64,000 bases of DNA, from assembly GCF_000003605.2 (NCBI RefSeq), contig NW_003106598.1:333802-397801 (forward strand). The letters are read 5' to 3'. The notes beneath the pieces were generated by a model. It did not search any database, was not told the origin of the DNA, and worked only from the letters and a program-made list of their open reading frames with translations. Shown in pieces: positions 34,150 to 63,665 of the stretch (its first letter is position 1; every line of letters starts with the position of its first letter). This DNA comes from Saccoglossus kowalevskii. Taxonomy: Eukaryota; Hemichordata; Enteropneusta; Harrimaniidae. Both the position numbers and the translations under genes were made by a program.

Positions 34150-34880
34150 CATTACCCCATTGAAAAAACATGGACAAGGGAAAATGTCGTATTTTGGACA
34201 TGCTTTGTCAGTTTTCATTCAAATTTAGTACATAGATCATACATGTTAGGATACATGTCCCCGGCCGTTAATGAGTTCCTGAGTCTGTCCGTTCGTGCGT
34301 CAGTCTGTCCAGTGTCATATTTCAGAATCCTGTGGACCGATTCCGTTCATTCTTTGCATGTGCCTAGTACCTTATGTGGGACATATGCACTGGCAGTGGT
34401 TTAGTGATTCGATTCAAAATGGCTGACTGGCAGCCATCTTGTTTTTTAAAAATGTTGTATTTTGGACATGCTTTGTCAGTTGTCATTCAAACTTGGTACA
34501 TAGATTATACATGTTCGGATACATGTCCATGACGATTTATTTCGCAATTGGATCAAAGATGGTTGACTGGCAGGCATCTTTTTTTTTTTTTTTATGCAGT
34601 ATCTTAGATTTGCTCAGTCAGTTTTCATTCAAATTTGGCACATACATGTACTTTATACATGTTAGGATGCATGTCCATGACAATTTGTTTCAAAATCTGG
34701 TCAAGGATATGGCCGATTTACAGCCATCTGACTTTTTGGCCTTACTACTATACTTCCACAATTTATGTACCATTTTCATTCGTATTTGGCACATACATCA
34801 TACATGTCACTTTGTTTCAATATCAGATCAAAGATGGTCAAATAACAGCTGTTTTTATTTTTGGCCATATTACTACTACA
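34150..34880. repeat. Degenerate tandem repeat, about 150-190-bp unit, four units
   Basis: Each unit has gtcagttttcattcaaattt, a tacatgttaggatacatgtc block, and a gactggcagccatcttgttt block. The longer open frames at 34439-34897 and 34635-35048 follow these repeats and are not taken as genes. Confidence 0.7.
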
Positions 34881-35026
34881 CGGAACACGCGTTTTAATGT
34901 AAATAAACAATCTCTGTATACGCCACTTGGAACTCAAGTTTCAAGGACACTCTCGCAACAACCCCTTCGCTTTAATATGACGAGTACAAAGAGAACTTTC
35001 AAAAATTTTACGGGGAGTGTGTCATT

Positions 35027-35148
35027 TTCCATGACTTGTTTTCACTGATTTTTGATTAGTTTAATGTGAAATGTAGGAAAAAAGTATATTCGCTGGATTT
35101 TATTTTCACGGAATCAGCCCTTCAGCGAAAATAAATTATTCTACAGTA
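35027..35148. mobile_element. MITE family B (TACTGTAGAATACTTTATTT), partial copy
   Basis: Right part of the family: ttcactgatttttgattagt, tattcgctggattttatttt, ttcagcgaaaataaa, ending ctacagta. Confidence 0.6.
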
Positions 35149-35966
35149 AAAAACAAATTCGGCTACATGACTAGTGCTAGTATTGGGTGTTACATGCATG
35201 TCATCTTTTGTCGTTTATTTGAACAGATGTGAAACCCTCAATTAAAAGCTCCTTTGGGAATTATACTTCATTCCATTTTATGTGAGAGTATAGAAGAATC
35301 TAATTTATATTTTCCCCCCTGGTTTCCTCTGATGTATGCAATTAATTTTACTCATGTACATCTTTCATAATACCAGCTTTTAAACAATAATGCAAATACA
35401 ATCAAGTTATTTTTGTTTTGGTTTGGCTTTTATGATGCAGGATAAAGAGCCAATGGTTACTAAGTATCGCCTCAAATACACAGCACCTCTCAAGAATGAA
35501 AGTGTAGGTGCTACGTTCTGTTCAGTTATAAGTAACACACTTCTAGTTGTCAACGAATGAGTTTATGCCGTTCATTAATAATAAAGTTCACCAACATATA
35601 TGCTGTGTTATTCACACATCTGGTAAACTCGTACTGTATGACTCAACTTGTTAACTCCTCGAGTCGTCCCATATAACTCATCAAGTTAACTCACTCATGT
35701 AGTCATAAAATGTCGAGTGATGAACGTTATTGCACCCTGCCTAATCTACCTAAAAACAAACCGAAAATACACTGCATTGCTAGGTGGCGCTATACTAAAT
35801 TAATAGAGTGTCATTGTATTTGTGGTCTTGAGGGTTGAAGACTTATGTGAGCTTGCTTGACCCATTGAATTACAAATTTGATTTAGCCTTGGGAAGTGGG
35901 GGTTTCCACTTGCTTATGCTAATTGCAAATCCACTCTGTCATGCGCGTTAACTTGATAAATTATAT

Positions 35967-36153
35967 TACTGTGGAATACTTTATTTTCGCTGAAAAAGTA
36001 TTTTGGGCGTTTTGCTTGAAATTTATTTTCACTGATTTTTGACGAGATTAATGTAAAATATAGAAAAAAGTGTATATTCGCTGGATTTTATTTTTACGGA
36101 ATCATCCCTTCAGCGAAAATATATTCCAAGCAAAAATAAAGTATTCTACAGTA
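35967..36153. mobile_element. MITE family B, full copy
   Basis: Ends TACTGTGGAATACTTTATTT and the inverse of ataaagtattctacagta; internal ttcagcgaaaat / ttcgctggattt words in both orientations. Other copies: 53132-53346, 54062-54231. Confidence 0.75.
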
Positions 36154-36589
36154 TGCTGATAGTAACAATACTAACTAATGTTCATCGTGAAGTATCAAAA
36201 CTCAGACATAGCTAAGGTAATATTCATGACTATAGCAATGGCAAATTCACAATACCAGATTAAATGTTTGAATTTTAGTAAGAAATGTTTTTACTGGGTG
36301 TTGATCATATTCTTTATTTTTTGGATTGCACTTTATTGATTATTTTAGCTACAAATACATTTTGTGGTTGGACCGTTTTTCTGAAGTTTTTTTCCAATTT
36401 TTTAATCCTAGTTTTGGACAAACTCAGAAATCAGAGACTTTTAATTTGGGTTCTACATCATTTGTCCCACCCTCTGTGCATGCATCGAGGGCCATTTCTC
36501 AATCAAAGAAAGCTTAGAAAGAACTCCTGTGTGCTGAGAGTATTGAAGACACATTAAAAATTAATTCAAAATTACTTGTACATGAGATA

Positions 36590-37480
36590 TTGATGGAAAT
36601 CTGGTAACTAATATGAACAGAACAGAACAAAAAAATTATTAGAGAATTAATATGAACAAATTTTAACCCAGAATTATTCAGACCTGTCTATTGTCCTGAA
36701 GCATTTATGTACCAAATTTTATTCAAATGTGATGATCAGTAATTGAGATATCAGTGTTAATTAATTATGTTAATTAGGTGAATAATAAGCATAAATATTT
36801 ACCAAAAACTAATTAGGTCTCTGCATAGTTCTCTTTAAAAAATTTCATTAAAATCCAATTTGTGGTTCTTTATATATCAGTGGAACATTATGCAAATTAG
36901 GTAATTAATATCCAATTAAAACTAATCAGGTCTCTGCATAGTCCTAGAAGATCTATGTAGCAAGTCTCATTGAAATATGATGATTAGTACTCGAGATATC
37001 AGGCAAAAAGCTGAAAATTAACTAATTATGTTAATTAATATGTACAAATATTTACCCAAAAACTAATCAGGTGTCTGCATAGTCCTTAAGTAACTATGTA
37101 CAAAGTTTCATTGAAATGTGATGATTACTACTTGAAATATCAAAAGCTAAAAATTAATTAATTATGCAAATTAGGTAATTAATATGTACTGATATTACCC
37201 TAAAAACTATCAGGTTTGTGCAGTGTACTATGACATCTATGTACCAAGTTTTATTGAAATGTGATGATTAGTACTTGAGATATCAGTAGAAAAGCCGAAA
37301 ATTGATTAATCATTTTGCAAATTAGGTAATTAATATTTTATCCAAAACCAATGCAAATCTGCACAAGTTTCATCAAAAATCAATGTGTGGTTCTTGAGAT
37401 ATCAGTAGCGCACACGCGCGCGCGCGCACACACAGACGCGCGCGCACACGCACGCACGCACACACACGCGCACGCACACG
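36590..37480. repeat. Tandem repeat (about 130-150-bp unit) ending in an alternating CA/CG tract
   Basis: About six diverged units with taattaggtaattaatatgt, aactaatcaggtctctgcat and ttgaaatgtgatgattagta. The field ends in ttcttgagatatcagtagcg and then about 73 bp of almost strictly alternating purine-pyrimidine CA/CG (37408-37480). Confidence 0.75.
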
Positions 37481-39535
37481 GGAGTCAAAAATACTTGAAC
37501 AATCACATTCAAACTTAATGGCCGTCAATTAGTCCTGAAAATTGCTAATTACTGGTACTTATGATAAATGTGTCTGGGTCTATTTTTGAAGATGAAAAAT
37601 TTGTATGATGATCATGGATATTAAGCTACAGATGTCATTTTTTGTTTGAGACTCCAAAAAGTAACTGACTAACAGCCATTTTGTTTTTTATTCATGTCCA
37701 TGTTAATTTCTCACTCATGTATTGCCAGAATCAGTTGAAAGTTTGCTCATGGGTGCTATACAATTTTTTTTTTTTACATTCAAAAAAAAAAAAAAGTTGG
37801 GTGGCATTTGTTTGGTTTTTTATGATATTCTTTGGTAGAAATGAATATGTGATTTATACTGAACACCAAAGTAGACTACCAGTAAAAACAATGCAAGTAC
37901 ATCAATGCACATTTTATAAGTCTTGCATGAATAGTTCAAGAGCTAATTTTGGTGCACAATGCTGCCCTCTGGTGACAAATTGTGAAATGTAATAACATGG
38001 CACAGAGGGCAGTATAATAAAACTCTGCAGTCTGTGTTCACCTGTGACATACTTTTATTAAAGGAAGCATTACTACCATCATGCTGAACAAGAGTACAAT
38101 TCTGTAAATACTGTCTCATCCCTGGTTAGTATTAAATAATTGAATAGTTTTAGAACTGCTAGCTGGAGTTTTCTTTCACTATTTCAAAATTGTTCTTCGA
38201 CATTTACTGTATAGTCATAGCTTGCTAGCCAGGCTTTGTTCTCATTTTTATTTTGCACTTGCCTAAAACACGATTAACATCAACATATCAAAACAATTCT
38301 CTGATAAATACTGAAAACAAATTCATTCATCACAGACATGTGCAAGACTCTTTAAAAAAAAATCATCACACTTTATGTTGCTGTATACAATTGTTCTCCT
38401 TGTTTGGGGTAATCATGATAGATGTACAAGGAATTGTGGGTAGACAGTTGATTAGCGTCACTACCTTCATCAAAAACAGGAAAAAATTGTTGTCATAATA
38501 AAAACAGAATAAACCAGGCTAAACCTATGCTTGACCTGAAAAGTAGCTTACATTTCTAAAACTATACAAGTTTTTTTGTTTATTATTGTGTGCTTATTTA
38601 TGTATAGACATCCTTGTCCCAGATTAATTCATAGCAAGTGAAAATGATATCATCGATACAAATTTGAACGTATAGATACCCTTAACTGATGGTGAAGGAG
38701 CAATTTAAAAACAAACCACTAGTGGACTTACATATACATGACAGATACTAACATCAAATAAAATATCACAAACACGTCTGACTGGATGGACGTCTTGTGT
38801 AGCATCACTCTGCATACAATACTATTAAAAACAGCTGACTGTAACATACTCAATGGGTGAACTTTAAGAACCACAGCAATAAAGACTCATGATAGTGGTG
38901 TTCCGAGTCTACACCTAATGCAGAACAAGTGCAAGTGTGAGATCCTCAGAGATGTGTCCTAACAATTTCTTCAATAATAATAATGATAGAGTGAGCAAAG
39001 AGGAGGACGGTGTTAAGAGATGTCCAAATTTTGCTAACTTGAATCAGTATACCAAAGCTACAGACACCCATACAAAATAAATATTTATCCGCAAAAAAAA
39101 CACACACATCAACAAAATTTGCATTAAGTTTTTTCAAGTTACTATAAACATACATGTATTTTTTTTTTATATATATATATTACGTATGTATGCACTTTGA
39201 AAAATGACCGCAATGGCATGGGTAACTTCAGTTGTAAGGCTATATTAAGTTTACTATTCCTCCATGCAACGATCCATATCCTCAAAGATTATTCTTAAAT
39301 TGCAACACAGAAAAAAGAAATTACTTTGGTAACGATAAATACACAAGAAAGCCTCTATTTTTGATTGTACAACGTACATTGTTTTTTGACGATATAAATA
39401 CACATTTTCACATGTGCCGAGTGAAATGTCATGCAAGCATCTTGCATTTCAACGAGACAGAGATTTCAGCAACGTTTAGAAAAAGACCATTGCAGAGCTA
39501 CAATTTACTGAGGGAAATAAGCAGATGCAAGATGT

Positions 39536-56434
<16,899 letters not shown>

Positions 56435-56454
56435 TTTATAACCCGATTAAATGG

Positions 56455-56462
56455 TGACGTCA
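56455..56462. promoter_or_regulatory. Perfect palindromic cAMP response element (CRE)
   Basis: TGACGTCA, 21 bp upstream of the TPRG1L start codon, in a GC-richer stretch that also carries GGGCGTG/GGGGGCGTG boxes (KLF/SP/EGR type) at about 56476-56492. Function inferred from sequence only. Confidence 0.5.
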
Positions 56463-56713
56463 TGGCATCCAAGATGGGCGTGTGGGGGCGTGCTTTGCCA
56501 GTCTTCAGCTTCTACGCCAAGTTTTTACTCTGTTTTTCAACACCGAAGATGGTTTGGGAAACACGAAAAAGGATATTTGTTGGAATGAATAAGTTAAACT
56601 GCAAAAGTTATCCATTATTTTGGTATTTTGCATGGAAATGTGTCTTAATCTTTGTTGTGAGTCAGTCAGACCATGGTCAGACTTTATCTGAAGGATCCGA
56701 TGATGATGACTGA
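56462..56713 (+). CDS. Possible small divergent ORF upstream of TPRG1L (83 aa, unrecognised)
   Basis: The reading frame starts 27 bp from the TPRG1L start codon on the other strand, right at the end of a perfect CRE (TGACGTCA), and ends GSDDDD. It has a hydrophobic stretch around residues 53-66 (YPLFWYFAWKCVLIFVV). A divergent promoter could transcribe it, but I recognise no family, no downstream splicing partner is evident, and an 83-codon frame can arise by chance in a GC-richer promoter flank. Confidence 0.15.
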   Translation: MASKMGVWGRALPVFSFYAKFLLCFSTPKMVWETRKRIFVGMNKLNCKSYPLFWYFAWKCVLIFVVSQSDHGQTLSEGSDDDD

Positions 56714-58730
56714 CAACGCGACCAACCATCAACCCGTTTATCGAACCATTGCGAACTTTGCACATTTGTTTTCAACAATAAACACGCATGTTATCAGCAG
56801 TGTGAGTATGAGTCAAGTGATTATTTTACTCTTGTTAGAATTTATACATTCCTAATAATATATAATGATTTTGCTTTCTTTCTCTATCCACTACTAGATA
56901 GTAAAAAAACAAACATTATAGTGTGAAATATGTGTAGCTTGACCAAAAATGGAATATTTCATTTTAAAATTAGAAAATGACACAATGATCTCCCAAAAAA
57001 CTAGTACGAAATAAGTCAATGTACAATAACAAACGAAAACAAATCTATTCTATTCTATTCTTGAACTGCTCAACATAGTGGAGTTCATGGCCACGGGACA
57101 TCGACCCCGTGGTATATATATCAGGTACACACACGAAGAGCGATAACAAGATATACATACGACGGGGATTAAATTCAATGTCGTTTACAACACCAATTTA
57201 GTTAACAATTGTCAAAGTAAATATACAGTATCAAAAAACTTCATCTGTATCTTTTCTTCCATTATGATTTTTGGTAATGCTACCGTACTAAAATAATGTA
57301 TTGTCGCGATGAAAAGACAGAAAGCTCGTGTCTGTAACTGTGGCCGTAATAGCAATACTGTGAGTGGCTCATTTATTCACTGTGTTTTATTTTCGCTTAT
57401 TTAGCTGATGGTTTAAAGGGCAGTGGTCGTCGCGCCACGCATGCGCGATATATGGGGCTCATATGAACAACAAGGACGACTTTGACTGTTGCGCAGAACA
57501 ACGAGTGCAAACTGAGACATTACCAAGCTTGAACTACGTAATCGTTTGTGATTGGAATTTATCACCGGCGGTAATTCGTGCACGTCGCGCTCAGGTCACA
57601 ACTCGTACCCGTGATTACCATTAAAAGAGCGCATTGAATAGTTGGAAAATCAATGTTTATCGACACAAGAGTAAAAGTAAAATTGCATACTTTGCCTACA
57701 TCCGTTGTCTACATACACTCACAAGGTAGTACAAAACATTGCAATTCGGGAAGAATGTTTCCTTATGGTCCGAATTAACACTGAAAGCTACTGCAGTTAC
57801 GACACAAACGTTTAAATCGGATTTGCTGACTACATGCATGGAATATTTCACCATAACTCAGAAATAAAAAAATGGATGTAAAAAACTCACGTAAAGCTTT
57901 AGACACTAACTGAAATTTGAAAGTGTTAATTGCCGACATATTACTGTAATCAAACAACCAAATATTACATAGCTTAGAACTCACGCGTACACCACGCGTA
58001 TTCTCATTTGCTGTGTCAACAAAAAGCAATTTCACTCTATACTACTCATTTTAAATTGATAAAACAATAACGATATTCATATCAATCAGTACACCGAACA
58101 GTTTAGTGCAGTTTAGTTTATCACCTTTCCGTGACGTTTGTCATCGTTCAAGTCATACTAATACTTTATTTTCCCCCTATGTCAGTCCAAGGACAACTTT
58201 TCTAATATCTTTGGTCGGTCACATTGAAATTGAATTTGTAATGTGCAAATTTCCAATCTAGTAGTGCTCCCATGCATCGTTGGTGGGTTTGGTAAATTCC
58301 AATCAAAACTCTGACATGGGACGATAATGAATATCCTTTTGTTTTTATCTGTCCATCTGTTGAGGGCGCTGTCATCTCCCTATTACGGGGGGGGGGGGGG
58401 GTGTGTTATATTATGGTTTTGACAGCCAAGCGGCAGTGTAGACTTTTTGTTTACAGTTTCTACATTTACTTTACATTATTGGAATATTACAACCAACTTT
58501 TGTATCAAGATGGTCTATCAAATATTAGAATATTCCAGGTTCTACGATAATATCATTGCTATAGATTATCAGCATAATATTGAAATTCTAAATTTGACGT
58601 TGTATTTACATGTATTAATTAATGTGTCTAACTTATTTGTTCAATTGAAATGTAAAATGCAAAACCAAATAATCTGAACAAATTGAAATGTAGAGAATGT
58701 GTCTTATTACTTTTTTCACCGTTTCTGCAC

Positions 58731-58813
58731 GTTTCAGTGTAGGAGTAAACGTCTCAGTGTAGGAGTAAACGTCTCAGTGTAATAGTAAACGTTTCACTGT
58801 AGGAGTAAACGAC
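58731..58813. repeat. 20-bp minisatellite, about 4 units
   Basis: Unit gtctcagtgtaggagtaaac, with variants gtttcagtgt, aatagtaaac and gtttcactgt. Confidence 0.85.
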
Positions 58814-59993
58814 CCACCTGCCCTAATTTCAGTATGCAAATTGTATAAGAACAATGACCCCAAATTCTGAAACGTCAACGCTCATACACACAGGTACTGG
58901 ATTCACACATTGCATAAAACAAATGTTTGAGAACTCGTAAAGCATATTCTGCTTGAATAGAAGAATAGAGGATTAACCCCCCCCCCCTCCATTACAAATT
59001 TTGTGCAAAAATTCCACAAAAGTATGAGAATTTTGGCAAAATATATATCTACAAGTCAGATGAAGCCCTCTTACACAGACTCTTCTGAGATATAAAGTTC
59101 TTCCCACCATAGAAGTTTTGGTCTGAGGCCTTGACATTTTATCTTGGGTCAGACTTTAAATTCCCTGAAGAGTTTGAGGGCTTTATTATACACAGTCCTT
59201 GTTTTTGACTACATCTAACCTGTTCTAATAATAAACCATATTGTACAAGTTTATTATAAACTGGATAGTATGGTTTCTTGCGGTTTGTATCTTGCATAGA
59301 ATTGACTTCTCATCTAAAAAGGCAATTACTGTTATAGAATACAGAGGCTCTTCAACAATTCAGTGACGCAGAACATCAATAAAATTATGTTCATCTTCCA
59401 CAATTTATTATCTTTTATTTTTAGGAAATAATAATAAACTACTGGTAGTACAAAATGTACAAAGGTTTCTAGGTAGGAAATTGGTATGTTTAAAACGCCA
59501 GTCTCATATAACAACACAACACATACATACATACATTCATAAAACAAAACAAATCAATAACGTTACGATATATGATTTAAATAATATCAAATTTGACGTT
59601 TTTGCATGCCAATTTCAAACATGCATTTCTGTTGCCATGCCTACCAGTCAAATTTCCCTAAAATTATTGTCCCTATAATTTACATCTGTTCTATAAGAAA
59701 ATATAATCTACACAGTGAACACCTTATAGTCTATTTTTAGCTAGTAAAAATTCACAAATACAAAATCAGTAGTTGTCATGACAACAACACAGGCTGTTTT
59801 TTACAATGATTTACAACTCTAGTGTTGTTCCACTTTTTAGAAAAAAATCATTTTTTGTTCTTGTTTCTTCACTATTGTTGCACGCACCGCTTCCTAAACA
59901 TACTGCTAAATACAAAAGCATAAGTCTTGGAATCTTGCTAAGATGTTCATGCAGTCATTTTTTTAATTTTTATTTATTTCTTGCAAACACTTT

Positions 59994-60119
59994 TACCATA
60001 TTTGCTCTATTAGTGGCACATATTTGCGCATGTCAATGATCAAACTAAGTCATGTTTTAATAATCCAGCACCACATAATAAATGCAATTTTTATGTGCTT
60101 TCAATAGAGTAAATACGGT
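59994..60119. mobile_element. 126-bp MITE with about 29-bp inverted ends
   Basis: Left taccatatttgctctattag and inverted right taccgtatttactctattga, both continuing into a g-CACATA word. A single matching end is at 11992. Confidence 0.75.
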
Positions 60120-60897
60120 AGTTGACATGGAGTATTAGAAAATAATTTTTTTTCTTTTTTTATGTGAAACTTAAATATTTTTTTTTTTTCAATATTTCTG
60201 TATGACTTTACTCTACCTGATTGAAATTCAACTAAAAATCTTATCTATACATGGTTTCAAAGAGATTGGATAAGAGGTGAGCACAGTCTGGTTCACCAAA
60301 TCAGATAAGACATTCTTCTTGTAAGCGATAAGTGATGAGCAAACTTTCCAGAAACTGAAAGGTTAACCATTTGAAATGTCAGAGGTGTACACCCATGTAT
60401 TCCGGACTTTTGGTTCATACTATTTTTTTATTTCCAATATAACAGATACAAGTTTTAAAGAATATCTGCTGACATATTTTGAAGAGTTGGTGACTTCAAC
60501 CCACTCCCATCTTATTATCTCATCAGTTTCACATGAAAATTCTGCTCAATACTTATCTTTTTCAAAAACTGAAAATAGCACTAATTACAACTAATCTGAA
60601 TAATTAAAAATAAAATTATAACTATTTTTTTTCTTACACCAGAAATAAAAGTGCACCTGAACATCCTTGGAAATCTATTTTTAAAGAATATAGTATTTTT
60701 ATTTTTTGGACAATTTTTTTCATGGATACCCGACTTTCTTTTCAATTTTGGAAGCATCTCTGTAGTAAGATGAAGTTGAGGCACTCTACGTAAGAAATAA
60801 AAAATATCATCTTTTGCATAACAATGTTTGTGGCTATTTCTTTGTACCAATGTATGATTGTTTTGTCTCTGTATCACAGTAACCACTGTCACATGTC

Positions 60898-63665
60898 TCA
60901 CTGGGCCGAGATTCCTGAAGTCAGTGTTTGAATTCGACGAGCATTGCAGTCACGACAAAGGATGTGATCGTCTAATGGGAAGCAGCCCCGTCCATCAGCT
61001 TCAGATGACAATAATAGACCACAGTCCTGAAAGATCAAAGAATGGTTTGAAAATTGAAATGTATAATCGTGATAAATTTCAACCAGGTTGCAGTGAGGCA
61101 AGATAAACAGACTGTTTTTATCATAGTAAAAATCTCTTGAACTAATTCTTGGAAGTAAAAACTCCAAAATATTTTTTACAATCAAAGCAAAACTTCAATA
61201 TTTTAATACATCGACTTAAGGATTTTAAAAAAAAAAAAAGAGGACTGTGGGTAAAACCATTACAAAATTTCAAAAGACTTCAAAATTCTTACAAACTAGG
61301 TACATATTAAATTAACTTAAAACAACCCTATTATCTAGGGTTATACAGCCAGAAAATGAAAAGTACGAATCTAAAAACAATATCAGAATAAAAGCTACAT
61401 ATTTTTGGTCTATTTTTTGGTGATTATTTATGATTATTTTCTAAAATGTGGAATGCCTGTCTAAAATGATAGGTATACAGGTAGCTGGGTAAAAAGCTTT
61501 CTACTATCTCAGTGAAATAATATATCAGAAAAACACACCAGTTTAATCAGAATAACAAATATATGATCAGAGGAAATGACTGCAATATAGACGCAGCACA
61601 TGACGCCTGATTTCACTTAATTCTAGTTGTGCGTTCTATGCTTGTTTTAACCTTTTCAACGCCAGACTTTCTCGCCCATATTTTTCTGCCTTTTTTCCTT
61701 GTAATTTTCCAATATTTCTGGAAATAAACCCCAATTTTTGAGCCAACAGACAAAATTTTAGTAAATTTTCAGTTTTTAGTCAAAATTTTTTAGATATTTT
61801 TGTTCCAATCTTTTGAAGGAAAGTACAGATTATGAACGGAACTATTTTGTGAATTTGTGTTGAAAAGAACGAACTGGTGGTGCAAAGGTTAATTAACATT
61901 CATCATCCATGTTATTCACACTACATGTTAAATTATGTCATAAATCCAGAAATCTGACAAGAAGACTATCAACATCATGTTCACAAATGACAACAGCTGT
62001 GGGCGATTTGACTGTCAGGCTGTTAAAATCAGTTTGCAACCAGACCTAGGCAAGCTAAGTATATTATTTATTTATAAAAATTTGTTTCTGATTTCAAATA
62101 ATCATTGGTTGATGAGTTTGATTGAAATTAATGAAATAAGTGAGCAGATATAAGGGAAGGGAAAGAGGGGAAAAAGCGAATTGTCAGATTTCTTCTATAT
62201 TTTCAAAGTACACTTTACCATAATATATTTTGAAATACCCTACAAAACCCGGAATCATAAAACTTTTTATCATATTCAAGATTTATAAGTATCCCAGATT
62301 CAGTCATTCGTATTAAAAATAAATGCCATATTGAGCACCAAAATCAAGTTTAGTCAATTTCACAAATTAAAATGTGTATAATTTCTTTATTTATTATTTT
62401 TACAAATGTTGATCAAGACTTGTCGTCAGTAGAACATTATGTTAATTTGGTCTAATATTATCAAATAAATACTAAGAAATACATAATAAGCAAAATGGTA
62501 CGTCAAAATATTGGTGAGAAGATTATGGTTTTTAAAGAGTCAATGCTGGGGAAATTACAAAAATACAACAAATAATGAGTTCTTTCTTGGTTTTGCTCAC
62601 AATCGAACCTACGGCGTATCTAACACAAAGACAAGTTTCTGCCAAGAAGTTTTTTTTTAATATAATTACAGATTTCTTTTTTTTTTTTATAAATACACAT
62701 TTCAAAATTGCATACTAGTAGTTATTTGAGAAGATGATATTATGCAATCATGTGCTTACTGTATAACAATATCACCAGCTGCTTCTGCGTTTAAAATATT
62801 GACAAAAATCCACCTCTTACCTCGCATTTGTAACAGCTAACATGAAAACTTCTATCCATGGCAACAATTCGGACAGTCTCCTCCTGACCTGGTTCCGGCA
62901 TGATAGGTTGATGACAGACAGAGCACCTAGGAGCAAATTTCCTGAAAAGATAACAAATAAAAAAAATTATCCTATAGGGCTTTGGATTTTGTACAGTTCA
63001 TGTGAAATGTATACGATAGACGTAGTCTTGTGTGAAAAAATGTGACAGTGCTCCTCCAAGGCATTTTAGCACCTGCAAAACTATCAATGATCATAATGCT
63101 TAATTTGTTTCCAAGAAGGTAGAAACAAACAAATAACAAACACACATACAGCCCACAGGGATTAAGGGCACCCAATTTCAAGAGCAGAATTTATGAAAAT
63201 GTCTTTCTGATTATTACGAAAATATGCAACTATTTTTTAAATGTCATCAATGAGTTGAGGTCGTACAATTTCCTTTCATTCTTTCGCATATAATGTGTAC
63301 GTGTGATGAGTGTGTGGGTAACTAGAGAAAATAGTATTGAAAAATATATTTTGATTTATTTTATTTAGAATTAATTCTACAGTAGGTCACGTCCAAGACC
63401 ATTTTTATACGAACTTTGACCTCAATACCTGGAACAATTCAGCATGCTGACAATGTTCAAAGCAATATGCAAATTGAATGGAAACCCTAGAACACATAAA
63501 ACTCATCAAACCAATCAAAATATCAGTTACTTACTTATGAAAGTCTTCAATACAGTGAATTTGATTGGTTGCATCCACAGTGAAAGGCACGCCATCTAAA
63601 CTCTTACCACACACAACGCAGGTAAAACAAGCTGGATGGTATGGCTTGCCAGTGGCGCGGAGAAT
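60898..63665 (-). CDS. LPP: Zyxin/LPP-family LIM-domain protein, C-terminal part (gene continues past right edge)
   Basis: Zyxin-family proteins (zyxin, LPP, TRIP6) join focal adhesions and cell junctions to actin through three C-terminal LIM zinc domains and shuttle to the nucleus. Three exons are visible: 63535-63665, 62821-62941 and 60898-61026 (TGA at 60898-60900), joined in phase to 126 aa. The first begins [16 protein letters not shown], the standard middle of LIM2 in this family, and ends in CIEDFHK. The second opens LIM3 with [20 protein letters not shown] and contains [13 protein letters not shown] and CYKCE. The third closes LIM3 with [20 protein letters not shown] and [19 protein letters not shown]. 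Zinc ligands are intact. The wording of LIM2-LIM3 ([24 protein letters not shown]) is closer to LPP than zyxin, but an invertebrate may have only one member, so LPP is a clade-level name. LIM1 and the proline-rich head lie beyond 64000. Confidence 0.92.
61647..61892. mobile_element. MITE family T, copy with TTAA at both ends
   Basis: TTAACCTTTTCAACGCCAGA ... gaactggtggtgcaaaggtt plus aa. Core caatttttgagccaacagac matches the copies at 6975 and 23582. It lies in an intron of the LIM gene. Confidence 0.8.

Larger units (their letters stand above)
33485..39535. other. Intergenic region between convergent MRPL51 and TPRG1L
   Basis: Holds the MRPL51 3' UTR, a tandem repeat field (34150-34880), two ACAGTA MITEs (35027-35148, 35967-36153), a second tandem field ending in an alternating CA/CG tract (36590-37480), then about 2 kb of unremarkable AT-rich DNA including the TPRG1L 3' UTR. 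No gene recognised. Confidence 0.6.
56714..60897. other. Intergenic region between TPRG1L and the LIM gene
   Basis: About 4.2 kb. Holds a short TTCTA run near 57043, a CpG-rich stretch around 57410-57640 that opens ttaaagggcagtggtcgtcg (one possible transposon end, no partner found), a G15 tract, a 20-bp minisatellite, a MITE at 59994-60119 and probably the LIM gene 3' UTR near 60.4-60.9 kb. No gene recognised. Confidence 0.55.

Noticed and set aside
34439-35048. Frames of 152 and 137 codons
   Set aside because: Generated by the tandem repeat field at 34150-34880; hydrophobic residues come from T-rich repeats, not from a conserved membrane protein.
57407-57640. CpG-rich stretch starting ttaaagggcagtggtcgtcg as a second TTAA transposon
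   Set aside because: No inverted partner end followed by TTAA was found downstream, so only one possible end is present.
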